Shown piece after piece: positions 54,846 to 64,000 of a stretch of DNA of 64,000 nucleotides. The position numbers were made by a program, and so were the translations under genes. Position 1 is the stretch's first letter, and each line of letters begins with the position of its first letter. This DNA is from Siniperca chuatsi (Eukaryota; Chordata; Actinopteri; Centrarchiformes; Sinipercidae). The stretch lies in the NCBI RefSeq assembly GCF_020085105.1, contig NC_058051.1, positions 23,749,455-23,813,454 on the forward strand, written 5' to 3'. A model generated the notes under the pieces. It was not told the DNA's origin and did no database searches. It saw only the letters and a program-made list of their open reading frames with translations.

Positions 54846-55304
54846 CTTAAACCATTAGTTGATTAATCGATTAGTTGATTAGTTAATTATCAAAACAATT
54901 AAGAGCGAGTTTTGAGTGTTTTGATAATTGATAAACCATTTAAGTCATTTTACATGCAAAGATGTCCAACGTTTCATGGTTTCAGCTTCTCAAATGTGAT
55001 GATTTGCTCCTTTCCCTGGTATTAAATGACAGTAAACTGGATAATTTTAAGGTTTAGACTGTTTGTTGGACAAAACAACACACTGAAGATGTCACTTCCA
55101 GCTCTGGGTAATTGTGATGGGCATTTCTCACTATTGTCTTACATTGCCATTTCTCTGCAATGAGTACTTTTATTTCTAGTACTTTAAGTACATTTTGCTG
55201 ATAATACTTGTGTACTTTTACTTAGGTAACATTTTTAATGCAGGACTTGGAGTATTTTTACAGTGTGGTATTGGTTAAGAATCTGCATACTTCCTCCACC
55301 ACTG
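54846..55304. mobile_element. family B copy 6 followed by right end of family A copy 6
   Basis: Family B: accattagttgattaatcga ... gatgggcatttctcactatt (54846-55150). Family A right part: agtactttaagtacattttg ... cttcctccaccactg, ending 55304. The left part of this family A copy is not seen. Confidence 0.65.
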
Positions 55305-57000
55305 CATTTGCACATCATTGTGTACAACTAAAATACCTTTGTGACAGTTTTGGGGTGAAACACGAGCTTGTTCTGTCTAACACTGTGTCAAAGTAACCAG
55401 TTTGGGAAAAACAACAACAGTAATATAAAAAAAAGAAATAATCCATTGGGTTAAGTTAACCCAGTTTTGCATTGCAATGATTTGAATGAAATTACACTAG
55501 GATCCAAAAAGAAGACCACCCACCCATAAGCCATGAAGTTACACTATATATCAAATTTTCAGTCAATGTTATCTAAGGTTGTAAATAAACGTATTGATTC
55601 GCTCACTAAAGTAATTTTCGTCCATCTGAAAAAGGAAGTCAATATGCACCTTGCAGGGACATAATAAGAATGCATCATTTAAGCATACATCTGTAAAAAT
55701 GGCATTGTTCCTTTCCTGAATGGCTCCACCGTGTATCTTGTTTTGCAGGTGCTCGAGGCCTGGCACTAAGGGGCTGTAATCATACGGTGTGTTAGAATAT
55801 AAAGTTTGACATGTGTTGGGATGATCACAAATTTTATCTTTTTTTTTCTCCATGGTAGATGAGTCAGAATCTTTGATCTTGTATCATTAGGTTCCTCACA
55901 ATACACATAATAGAAATATACATTAGCGAAGAAAGTGTCAATTAAAAATACACATACAACTAAAAACAGCACTTTAAAATACTGAAATATTTGGAGGCCT
56001 GGCCTGCAGCTATAGTAAATGTGTCTGTGTTATATGCACAATACTTTTTATGTCAGTGAGGCTAAGTAAGACATTTCAGCTCTTCACCTACACATGCAAA
56101 TGCAATTTTATTAATAAATGCACATAGAGTTCCCCAAACATGTTTAAAAGTTTAATGTTAAAACATTTCCACAACTTCATACTGAATTTTTATGACTGTA
56201 CTAAAGCGATGCCCCAGTGAAACAACTTTTACAGATCCCCAAGACACTGAAAATGTATTTTGCTGTAGACTAGAACTTGAAGAATGAATAAAGAATGTTT
56301 CTCTGAAAAGTGGGAGTTAAATTTATGGGCAGCATGAGGGGATTTCAGTGAAGGTATTTTAAGAGAGATAGTAGTAGTCTTTATAACTTTTACATTTTTG
56401 TCATCTTTTAATTGCTGGGCCCTTGGCAACCCATTCATAATATCTGGTGGCCCTGGGAGGGTCACAACCCAGACTTTGGGAAGCAATTCTGTAAAAAACC
56501 AAACCACCAATGAAGATGCCTGTTGTTTAATTGAAGTTTAATATGACAGATGTGTTGCACTTTCAGTTCTCACATGAGAGTGTCCAGTGCCATCTAGTGG
56601 TAAGAAAATGATAATAAACAGTCTCTGGCACTGTGTTGTGGGTTTTGACTTGTTTTTTATCAGCCCCTCAGGAAAATTTGTTTTTATTCAGCCACTTAAG
56701 AAACAAAGATGAACCATATTAGTTTATAGAGCCATTATGATAATTGTAGTGGAAGGAACAGCGGTATTTCTGGATGATTTATGAACAAAGGCCAACAGAG
56801 TTACAGTTGTCACATAATGTAGTAATAATAACACATACTAAAAATAAACATTAAAATACCACATGTTGATCTGCAGATATGTAGCAATGGTCCAAAGAGT
56901 CCAACAAACTCATCCAAAGTAAAAAATATATTTTTTAGCAATAATACCCCATATATTGTATGTCCTGCTGTAAAGCCTCTGCAGTGTCATCTTTCTACAT
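55305..57000. other. slc16a7-like downstream region
   Basis: Mostly unique AT-rich DNA and probable 3' UTR. A short piece at about 56455-56487 (gggagggtcacaacccagac, then tttgggaag) resembles the end of a common fish MITE. Confidence 0.4.
56683..56688 (-). other. possible poly(A) signal of slc16a7-like gene
   Basis: AATAAA on the minus strand, about 345 bases past the stop codon, is the first canonical hexamer I noticed downstream. Its use is inferred. Confidence 0.3.
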
Positions 57001-57032
57001 CCACAAAAAAAAAAAAATCATAGTCAGCAAGT

Positions 57033-57256
57033 TCATCCATCTGTTTCATGCGCTGTTTTATCATCCTGGCTCATTTTAAGTTGTACTGCGTCTTCACAAG
57101 TCCTCATCTCCACAGCCACATTCTGCCTCCGCTCCTCGTCCAGTTTCTTGTAGTTGTAGTAATGCATGATGAAGAAAAATATGCCAGGCACCAGCATAAA
57201 CACTCCACACGCATAGTACATGTATTTGTATTCCCCGAAAATATCAACCAGGGCTC
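57033..57256 (-). CDS. slc16a7: slc16a7-like exon 4 (helix 12 and cytoplasmic tail, stop)
   Basis: Acceptor ttctctttcag (AG at 57258-57257). It encodes [20 protein letters not shown], a last hydrophobic helix, a basic junction [11 protein letters not shown] and an acidic tail ending HETDG then TGA (57035-57033). The tail is shorter than in MCT1. Confidence 0.92.
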
Positions 57257-60159
57257 CTGAAAGAGAAGATGCAAACTTCATTGGTCACCATTTTATAAAA
57301 TCCTACATTTTATTAAAGCATTTATAACCTGAAATAAAAAGTCTCCAAAATCCCCAAACCTGAAATTGGAGGTCCAAGAAGCACTGGTCCACACTCGATA
57401 ATGGTGACAAGTCCAACTGCACTAGAGAAGCGATGAGCTCCAACAAGGTCCATCAGAACTTCAAAGAGCAGTGCAGAAACCATCCCAAACGCCAAACCAA
57501 AGAAGACAGCATAAACAACCAGACCCACATATCCATGTGCCAGTGGGCATAAAAGGTGGCACACACCACTGTATGAAACTGCAAAACTGAAAAAGTATTG
57601 GATCCGTGGCCTGATCCACTTGGTGTTGCCTATGAGGCCAGTCGCTGGTCTGATAAACATGTCCACCAGAGCAAAAATAGAGAGCAAGAAAGCTGCTGAA
57701 TATTCATCAATCCCTTGATGTTTGGCGTACGGAGCCAGAAAAACCACAGGCGCGAAAAAGCCAAAAAACATGACCACATTACCAATGAGATAAATGAGGA
57801 AGCCCCGGTGTCTGAAAAGTGACAGATCTATGAATTTGTGCACACAGCCCTGACTCCTGCTCTCATTTTGGTTTTCTTCAGTCAGAAGGTTAGCTGACTG
57901 TACACGGGTGTCTGCAGCTTCCTCAGCGGCTGCCCCGTTACACTCTGGTGGGTCAGTCTTTGGTTTGGGTTGGGCATTTTTGTTGACAGGTCTCATCAAA
58001 GCACCAGCTACACAGCAGTTCAAAACAATGGATCCGAGTATGAGGAAGCTCCCTCTCCAGCCAAAAGAATCAAACAGAAACTGATTGAGAGGAGCCAGAG
58101 TGGACAGAACAACTGGACTTCCTGTCATAGCGAGCCCGTTCGCCAGTGGCCTTTTGACCTGGAAGTAGGTACCTATGATTGTCAGGGCCGGCTGTAGGTT
58201 GAAGGCGAGGCCGAAACCTGTTGAAATAATAAAATTGTTGTTTTAATAACATAGCATAAATAATGGATTTTGCTTGGGTCATATGAATATACAGTAAAAC
58301 CTGTGATGCTGATGTCTCATTAGAAATTAAAATTTAAAAGACAAATTTAAAACACTGAGGTTATTACAACATTTGCAAAATTAAATGATAAAAGAAATGT
58401 CATTCATGTGAAGAAAACACCTAACTTAAAGTCTTCTTCATCAGCAGCAGCTTTATCAAAATGATTTGTTAACATTCAGTTTCACACATAGGGAAGGCCT
58501 AGGGAGAAATCCTGATTTTGGTTTTAACTACAAACTACACCATAAAACCATCATGTCCACCTTGAGAGGGTAGGATATTAGCTGCTATAGCAATTCAATA
58601 TTATTCTTCTGTATTATTTGCAATAATGTTGCTGTTTCAAAAATGTACTAAAATGCTGATAGAGATGCATTGTAGAGAGCTAATATGAATATCGATTTGA
58701 TTATTAATTAGTCCAAGGTTTGTCTGATACAAAACTACAAATTTCATTGTGAGTAAGTTCAAACAATTTGTATTATTATTAGAGCTGACGCAATTAGTCG
58801 ATTAAATACGTAGTCGATTGAAAGAAAAATGTATCAATAAATATTTTGATATCGATTATTTGTTTAAATTTTTTTTGGAGAAAATGCCAAATATTGTCTT
58901 TTAGTTTTGGACTATTGGTGAGACAAAAGACGCAATATGAAGATGTTACCTTGGCTTTTATGAAATTGTGACAGACTTTTTTCACCATATTCTGACATTT
59001 TGTAGACCAAACGATTAACTGATGAATCGAGAAAATAATCTGCAGATTAATCAGTAATAAAAATAATTGTTAACTGGAGCCCAGGCACACAGTTCTTTTC
59101 TGTGCCACAGTAGGTGGAACATCGCTATTAAAGTTTAAAGTCTGAGAGGTTTGTTTGCTCTCTGGTAGTAGCATGATCACGTGGTCTGGCACACATGCAT
59201 GCATGTGGGGATTTTATAAATGCCTCTGTATTAAAAAGACGTTTTCAAAAGATAAGGTCTAACCCAAGTCTATGCATTGCTTTGATAGTACCATTTTAAT
59301 AGGGCATGGATATTTCATGGTGATTTGAGTAAATATTTACACATTGCACAGAATGGCCCCTTAACCCCACACAGGGGTACAAACAACACTAGTGGAACGG
59401 CCCTGATAATCAAAAAACTCCTCCTGACTGTGAGTTACGCCACAACCAGCATCGTCCTGTGTCAGCCAGTCACAACCAGGCAACGTAAAGCAAACATTAC
59501 AAAGAACAGCAGCAATCTTACTAGTAAAATCCATCCCAAAATCTAAATTAACTTCAGTTTATCTAATATGATTATTAATGAAAAAACTAAAATATTATTT
59601 ACCTCCAATTACTCCAATGCAAAGATACAGATGAATGATAGTGCTGCCAAAAGAAGCAAGCACCATGGCAGCACTAACCATGACCCCACCGACCATAACC
59701 ACAGGTCTGCTGCCAAAGCGGTTGACGAGTATGCTGCTCACAGGTCCTGTACAGAGGAGAGAAACATCTCACTTTTTTGGTACCTTCTTTCAGTGAAGGT
59801 TTACTGCACTGAGGCTATAACTGTTTTGGTTAAATAAAGGACAAAAAAATGATGATAGAATTACTTTGCTCAGTCAAATGTTCATGGAATACATTGTGTT
59901 TTTTAAATGTCAAATTTTTGAAAACGTAAAATGGCTACTGACCTCCTGCATACATAGAAGCGAGCATCACTGAGGACAGCCAGGCAATCTGACTGTAGGA
60001 AACTGAAAAATATTCCTGAATCTCCTTAAAGTAGATGGTGAGGGACTTGGGAAAGGCATAGGAGAATCCTATGGAGATGAAAGCACCGAAGACGACAGCC
60101 CAGCCCCAGCCTCCATCTGGTGGGGTGTAGCCTAGATTAGTTGCTGCTGCAGGGGGCAT
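57033..60159 (-). CDS. slc16a7: Monocarboxylate transporter, MCT2-like (gene span, complete)
   Basis: Exons on the minus strand: 60159-59943, 59746-59603, 58217-57360 and 57256-57033, totalling 480 residues (human MCT2 is 478). This is a 12-helix major facilitator transporter exchanging lactate, pyruvate or ketone bodies with a proton, usually needing basigin or embigin to reach the plasma membrane. Visible signatures: PDGGWGW in helix 1, YAFPK with the conserved lysine, [11 protein letters not shown] in helix 5, and VDMFIRP in helix 8, which keeps the essential Asp and Arg four apart. A hydrophilic loop of about 55 residues separates helices 6 and 7, and the C-terminal tail is charged. [12 protein letters not shown] and VCHLLCPLA match MCT2 better than MCT1. 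The 144-nt second exon and phase-1 junctions throughout are typical of this family. It could instead be a fish-specific MCT1/2 duplicate. Confidence 0.93.
57360..58217 (-). CDS. slc16a7: slc16a7-like exon 3 (helices 4-11)
   Basis: 858 nt. Acceptor ttatttcaacag (AG at 58219-58218) and donor G|GTTTGG (GT at 57359-57358). It begins [18 protein letters not shown] and ends [10 protein letters not shown]. It holds the hydrophilic loop after ALMRPVNKN and the VDMFIRP motif. Open frame continues past the donor for a few codons, but the next exon joins in the correct phase with family-like sequence. Confidence 0.94.
58780..59072. repeat. repeat family B copy 7
   Basis: Starts agagctgacgcaattagtcg and ends gcagattaatcagtaataaa; it lies in the intron between slc16a7-like exons 2 and 3. 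Confidence 0.75.
59603..59746 (-). CDS. slc16a7: slc16a7-like exon 2 (helices 2-4)
   Basis: 144 nt, phase 1 both sides; acceptor AG at 59748-59747 and donor GTAAAT from 59602. It encodes [20 protein letters not shown] followed by a hydrophobic helix and [19 protein letters not shown] corresponds to the NKYGSR segment of the helix 2-3 loop in MCT1/2. Confidence 0.93.
59943..60159 (-). CDS. slc16a7: slc16a7-like exon 1 (helices 1 and start of 2)
   Basis: Starts [20 protein letters not shown]; the MPPA and [11 protein letters not shown] match the start of MCT1/MCT2, which fixes the initiator. Ends in phase 1 (GCAGGAG|GTCAGT, GT at 59942-59941). A minus-strand acceptor-like AG (60175-60174, ...cactacctag) lies 14 bases upstream of the ATG, so a spliced 5' UTR is likely. 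Confidence 0.93.
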
Positions 60160-60173
60160 GTTCCATTCACCGG

Positions 60174-62480
60174 CTAGGTAGTGGGAACAGGTAAAAGAAG
60201 TGAACAGAGTATAAACAACTGCACATTTTTAAAGAAATGGTAATGATCACATAATGCAAACTCTAATACATACATTCTATATATCAAAGAACTCACCTCT
60301 GCACAATCCTTAAAACTGTATTTCCCAGACTATTAACCCTGCCGTTGTACCAGGCTGTGGCTGACTCCCTCAGAGAGACCCTGCTTTAAGGCCTTTGATC
60401 TCATCACGTGTGCTTGCATGATAAATACAAGTGACCATACACAAACAAAGCAATAACCCTACTAGAGACTGTGATTGAAGGACAAATACAGTATCTATGA
60501 ATAGCTAAAGTTAACACCAGAAAAGGATAAGTTCCAGTGTCTTTCAAGTAAAAATACAACATTTTGTTTTTAATCTGTTTAAAAGTTTTGTGTGGTCCTG
60601 CTGAGGCCCTTTGTACTCTCTGTGTACGTTTGTTTCTGCTTGTGTGTGCAAGTGCTGATGGGGGGGAGGGGATAGATGAAACCTGTCTTTGATGATATGC
60701 TAAGTGTTTCTCCATAGAGAGCTGACATTTTGAAACACGAGAATGGAGTTTTCTGTCCACATTCTGAGATAAATGAGTATCTACGACTGCCCAGGTTAAA
60801 AAGACCAATTCATCATTTTATTTTGTTAGCATTCAACAACATATCCCTTGGGTCTTAGCCACAGATGTGCCATCAAAGCTGCGTGGGACGTGTGGTTGTA
60901 GCTAACAAAATAAGCTGTTATTTATCTTCATTAAAATGATGAGGTGCTCAAATTTGGTTAGAATATGAACATAAATAAATAATCCCCAGTATCGTGTTTT
61001 ATTTTCTATTCAGAAAGAATGATGCTCTGAAAAGTAACTAAGTACATTTACTCAAGTACTGTACTTAAATACAATTTTGAGGTACTTTACTTAAGCATTT
61101 CCATTTTCTGCTACTTTATACTTCTACTTCAAAATTGAGAGGCAAATATTGTACTTTTTACTCCATTACATTTATTCACTAACTTTAGTTACTAGTTACT
61201 TTGCAGATCCAGATTACTAATATAAAACATAATCAACAAATAAATGATGATCTATTATTATAGGTTAAGATAGGACTTTATTGATCCTTTTGGGGAAATT
61301 CACAAGCCAGCCAGCCAGTAGTATATAAAGTATTTAAAATTAGCCCCACCCTTATCTGCCGCAACATTAAAGTGATGCTTACACTCGTGATGTTTCACTT
61401 TGTTACAAACATCTGTCTAAAGTTGACTATCCAGTCACAAAATGAACAAGGCTTTTGACGACTAATGTAGTGTTTTATTTTTAAACTGCCTTCGGTGTAG
61501 GCCTTAGGCTTTTCTTTAGTTCTAGATTATATGCACAACATTTACAATAGTGAAAATAGTGATAAATATATAGCTTCAAGCTACAGCCACAGGTGGTGCC
61601 AAATCAAAAAACTAACAAAATGCAACTCAACTAACTAAACAGAGCATACTTCTATAAAAAAATTAACATGAGGTGAAAAAGAAAACCTAAATAGGCTTAC
61701 TATAACTGAGTCCCAAACTAAACATGGGGGGGCACCTGGTCCTTCTCCTTAGCTTTAAAATGATGCACAGTTGAAACTCACTAGATTTACAAGAACCACC
61801 AACAAGTATTTTCTAAGTGTTAAGTGAAGGCAAAAATATTAGTTCAAAATGTATATATTTGTTAAAAATGATCTTTATTTGCATTTTGATCGACTTCTGT
61901 TGTCAACTGATTAAAACACGTGCATGTACAATGTCATTTTGTATGCTGAAAAATGTATTTATTATGTTTTTCAATAACCCTAGGAATCATTTCTTAGAGT
62001 GTATAATAATACACAAGTCAATGCTGTACCAGTATTTCTCCAGATGACGCAGAGCATGCCGCACCAATGCATGGCTTTGAAGGCAGAAATGGAGCTTGTT
62101 TAAAGGTTTCCATACTGTCTGAATAAAGTAGCTATTTAATTTCAGAATTGCAAAAAAAATATCTATTTTTTAAATGTTTTATTTATTTATTCATTATAAG
62201 TTTTTATAATGTGCTACTGTATCTTTACTTGGCCATTATAAGTTTATTATTCATATTTAAATGAAATAATATTCAATTGAATCATAGTAATATAGCCTAA
62301 CCCCACAAACACCCCTGAGTGCTTCTTCTATCACTACAAGCCACTAAACTTACAGATGCTCATTTATCTTTGAATATGGACAGAGAACCTCGATGTCATG
62401 TTTCAGGTTTTTCAAAAGACTAATAAAAGATAGCACCTGTGAGAAACAGACTCTCTTTAAAAACTGGGCTTTGAGTTCAG
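60174..62480. other. intergenic region upstream of slc16a7-like gene
   Basis: Should contain the promoter and any 5' UTR exon of the transporter, but no TATA box or clear exon stood out. Family A copy 7 lies at 61.03-61.39 kb. The rest is AT-rich without a recognised feature. Confidence 0.5.
61029..61385. mobile_element. hAT-like MITE family A copy 7 (truncated, opposite orientation)
   Basis: Starts gtaactaagtacatttactc ... gaggtactttacttaagcat and continues to aaaattagccccacccttat. The terminal CAGTGGTGG is missing. It contains gactttattgatccttttgg, the same internal insert seen in copy 2. Confidence 0.65.
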
Positions 62481-63060
62481 CTTTGTGCCACTAACATTTG
62501 GCTTGGAAAAAGCAGCAGAGTGGGACCTCTGCCCCTCGCAGCAGCAGTCACACACTCACCACGCCTCCTTCAGTCATGCTGCGCGGTCAGCTGCTGTTAC
62601 TAAATTGTAGATTTACAGTTTGTATGAATTGGACTTTCTCGTTTTAAGTAGGCGAATGTGAGGATGCGAGATAATGTCTGCTGAAGCGTTAGCTAGCTAG
62701 AGGTTTCTGTAGATCGTTTGTTTTGAACACCATCAGCGGGCGACCTCTGCTCGTGTTACTCAACTGCTTGTGTAACACATGCATGTTGGCTGGTAACGTG
62801 TTTGCCACACCAAAGTCAAGTAACAAGGTATAGTGCTTTCTTAGCTATATATCACTATAGCTAGTTAGTTAGTTGCCTATTTAGTTATTAGCAAGTTCAC
62901 CGTTGATGTTTTCCAAAGTGAGAATATGTTTGGTGTCGGGTTTGACCAGATTGCCCAGTTGTGTAAATTCAAGGATGGCAATAAAAGTGACACCTGCCCT
63001 CTGCAGACACCAGCATCGGACCTTCAGCTCTGAGTCTGCAGATGTCAAGGTAAGCCTCTT
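62480..63060 (+). promoter_or_regulatory. CpG-rich presumed promoter region
   Basis: Sequence such as ctgcgcggtcagctgctg and cagcgggcgacctctgctcg stands out from the CpG-poor surroundings. Together with the exon at 62975 it looks like a CpG-type vertebrate promoter. Another small open segment, at 62783-62827 (MLAGNVFATPKSSNK then a GT), ends at a possible donor and may be an upstream ORF in the 5' UTR. CpG density continues to about 63.55 kb. Confidence 0.4.
62975..63049 (+). CDS. 5' coding exon of an unidentified gene (partial)
   Basis: An ATG in a good Kozak context (AAGGATGG) opens 25 codons, MAIKVTPALCRHQHRTFSSE then SADVK, ending at a consensus donor (AAG|gtaagc, 63050) in phase 0. The peptide is rich in Arg, His and Ser with no acid until position 20, which would suit a mitochondrial presequence. 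It is not a family I recognise. In human the gene beyond TAFA1, divergently transcribed, is SUCLG2, a mitochondrial enzyme, so strand and position fit, but the sequence does not visibly match and the symbol is withheld. Later exons are outside the window. Confidence 0.35.
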
Positions 63061-64000
63061 TACAGTCTACACATAAACGCTTTCTGACTGTTTAAATGGC
63101 TAATTGACTTAATAACATAACTGCAGCAGCGTTGGTAGATAACTTAGTTAACGTTACTGTAGGCAAAGTCGGTTGGATATTTTCTCTCTAAGGTGTGCGT
63201 TGGCGTAATTCAGATGGTATGGTTTTAGGCATGATGAGAGGGGCATGATAGTAGTTTTTTATCTGCTGCACTTAACAATTAACGCATTCCATCAGTTAGC
63301 CAAACTAACGTTACAGTTGGACGTTGAACGGTTAACGCGCCCTGCCAAGTCGGTGTTTTGTAGTTTGTACGTTCGGCCATAGATGTTTGCTAGAGACAGA
63401 ACACCACTCTGTCGTTATATTCACACCACAAACAGGGTGGTAACGTTACGTCTGCCTGTAGGAAAACACTAACGGATTGCGTGCAGTCACGTTCAGTGTT
63501 GACGTTTATGACGAGTCGATTTGTCAACGTTTTATGTGCTCGCGCATTTTCAGAGTTAGCAGCTAAGCTAGGTAGCAGTTGAGCACCAGGCTTGTCTTAC
63601 AGGGGGTCCCATTACCACTTTTCCAGACAACCACTGCTCTATCTAAGGACAATAAATAATACTGTGTAAACTGTACACCACAGCTCAACAAAATGTTAAA
63701 ATGGAATGAGAGCTGAAATTAGATATATTATAAACATACTGTAAGAGATATATTGTTTACACAAACCAAATTAAAACTTTTAGAAATTACAAGACTCAAG
63801 AAAAAGAAATGAATGAAAGATTTGAGTAAATGAAAATTACAACCCTCTGTTTCCCCAAGGGATTACCTGTGCAAAAGAATGACATTTTATCAATGCTCAC
63901 TTAATATTTTACTTGGAAGACTGCAAATAAGAAGTGCTATTGGTGGTAATTATGAAAGCCCATTTCTCCAGGAAAATTAAAACGTTCTGCATGATAAAAA
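63050..64000. other. presumed first intron of the unidentified gene
   Basis: Follows the donor at 63050. The first 500 bp stay relatively rich in CpG (for example taacgttacg); the remainder is AT-rich. No further exon seen. Confidence 0.35.

Larger units (their letters stand above)
40092..57032. other. intergenic region between tafa1 and slc16a7-like gene
   Basis: 17 kb with no supported gene. It holds the repeats listed at 41.5, 42.9, 46.8, 49.9, 52.7-53.6 and 54.8-55.3 kb. The stretches 42.0-42.9, 43.0-46.7, 47.2-49.8 and 50.4-52.6 kb appear unique and non-coding. Confidence 0.65.

Noticed and set aside
57970..58282. Frames on the plus strand and an alternative minus frame over the transporter exon
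   Set aside because: They are shadows of the slc16a7-like coding exon.
59568..59837. Plus-strand 89-codon frame
   Set aside because: Antisense shadow of slc16a7-like exon 2 with no family resemblance.

Overview
The window is vertebrate nuclear DNA, almost certainly from a percomorph teleost. It has short GT-AG exons in long AT-rich non-coding DNA, (AC)n microsatellites, and several families of short inverted-repeat transposons of the kind common in ray-finned fish. There is no bacterial gene organisation, no CRISPR array and no tRNA or rRNA gene.

Four transcription units are supported. (1) A TAFA4-type secreted chemokine-like gene on the plus strand, about 974-6289; its first codons lie outside the window or could not be found. 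(2) A TAFA1-type gene on the minus strand, about 40.05 kb down to about 17.0-17.4 kb, with a 19.6 kb intron. The two TAFA genes are tail to tail, as in the human TAFA1/TAFA4 pair on 3p14, and share the same exon phases and ten-cysteine spacing, so they are an old inverted duplicate pair. (3) A complete proton-coupled monocarboxylate transporter of the MCT1/MCT2 type, closest by eye to MCT2 (slc16a7), on the minus strand at 57033-60159: four coding exons, 480 residues. (4) The 5' end of an unidentified plus-strand gene near 62.98 kb, in the most CpG-rich part of the window.

The remainder is intron and intergenic DNA. Recognisable repeats include: family A, a hAT-like MITE with CAGTGGTGGAA ends and 8-bp target duplications, several copies nested with other elements; family B, an ATTAATCGATTAATCG-type element in seven places; family C, with GACATTTTGGGAA inverted ends, three copies; foldback elements at 28.6 and 49.9 kb; a tRNA-derived SINE at 24.9 kb; and a LINE-type tail at 33.5 kb. 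The 18.7-38.4 kb intron and the 40-57 kb intergenic stretch also contain unique AT-rich segments that could be conserved regulatory elements. That can only be tested by alignment.

The genes do not form a pathway. The TAFA genes encode secreted neural ligands, and the transporter moves lactate, pyruvate and ketone bodies across membranes. The linkage is informative because human MCT2 (SLC16A7) sits beside TAFA2 on 12q14, the paralogous counterpart of the TAFA1/TAFA4 region. No new biological system was found. The observations most worth following are the unresolved TAFA1 C-terminus, the lengthened TAFA1 linker, the altered signature motif in the transporter, and the transposon nesting.
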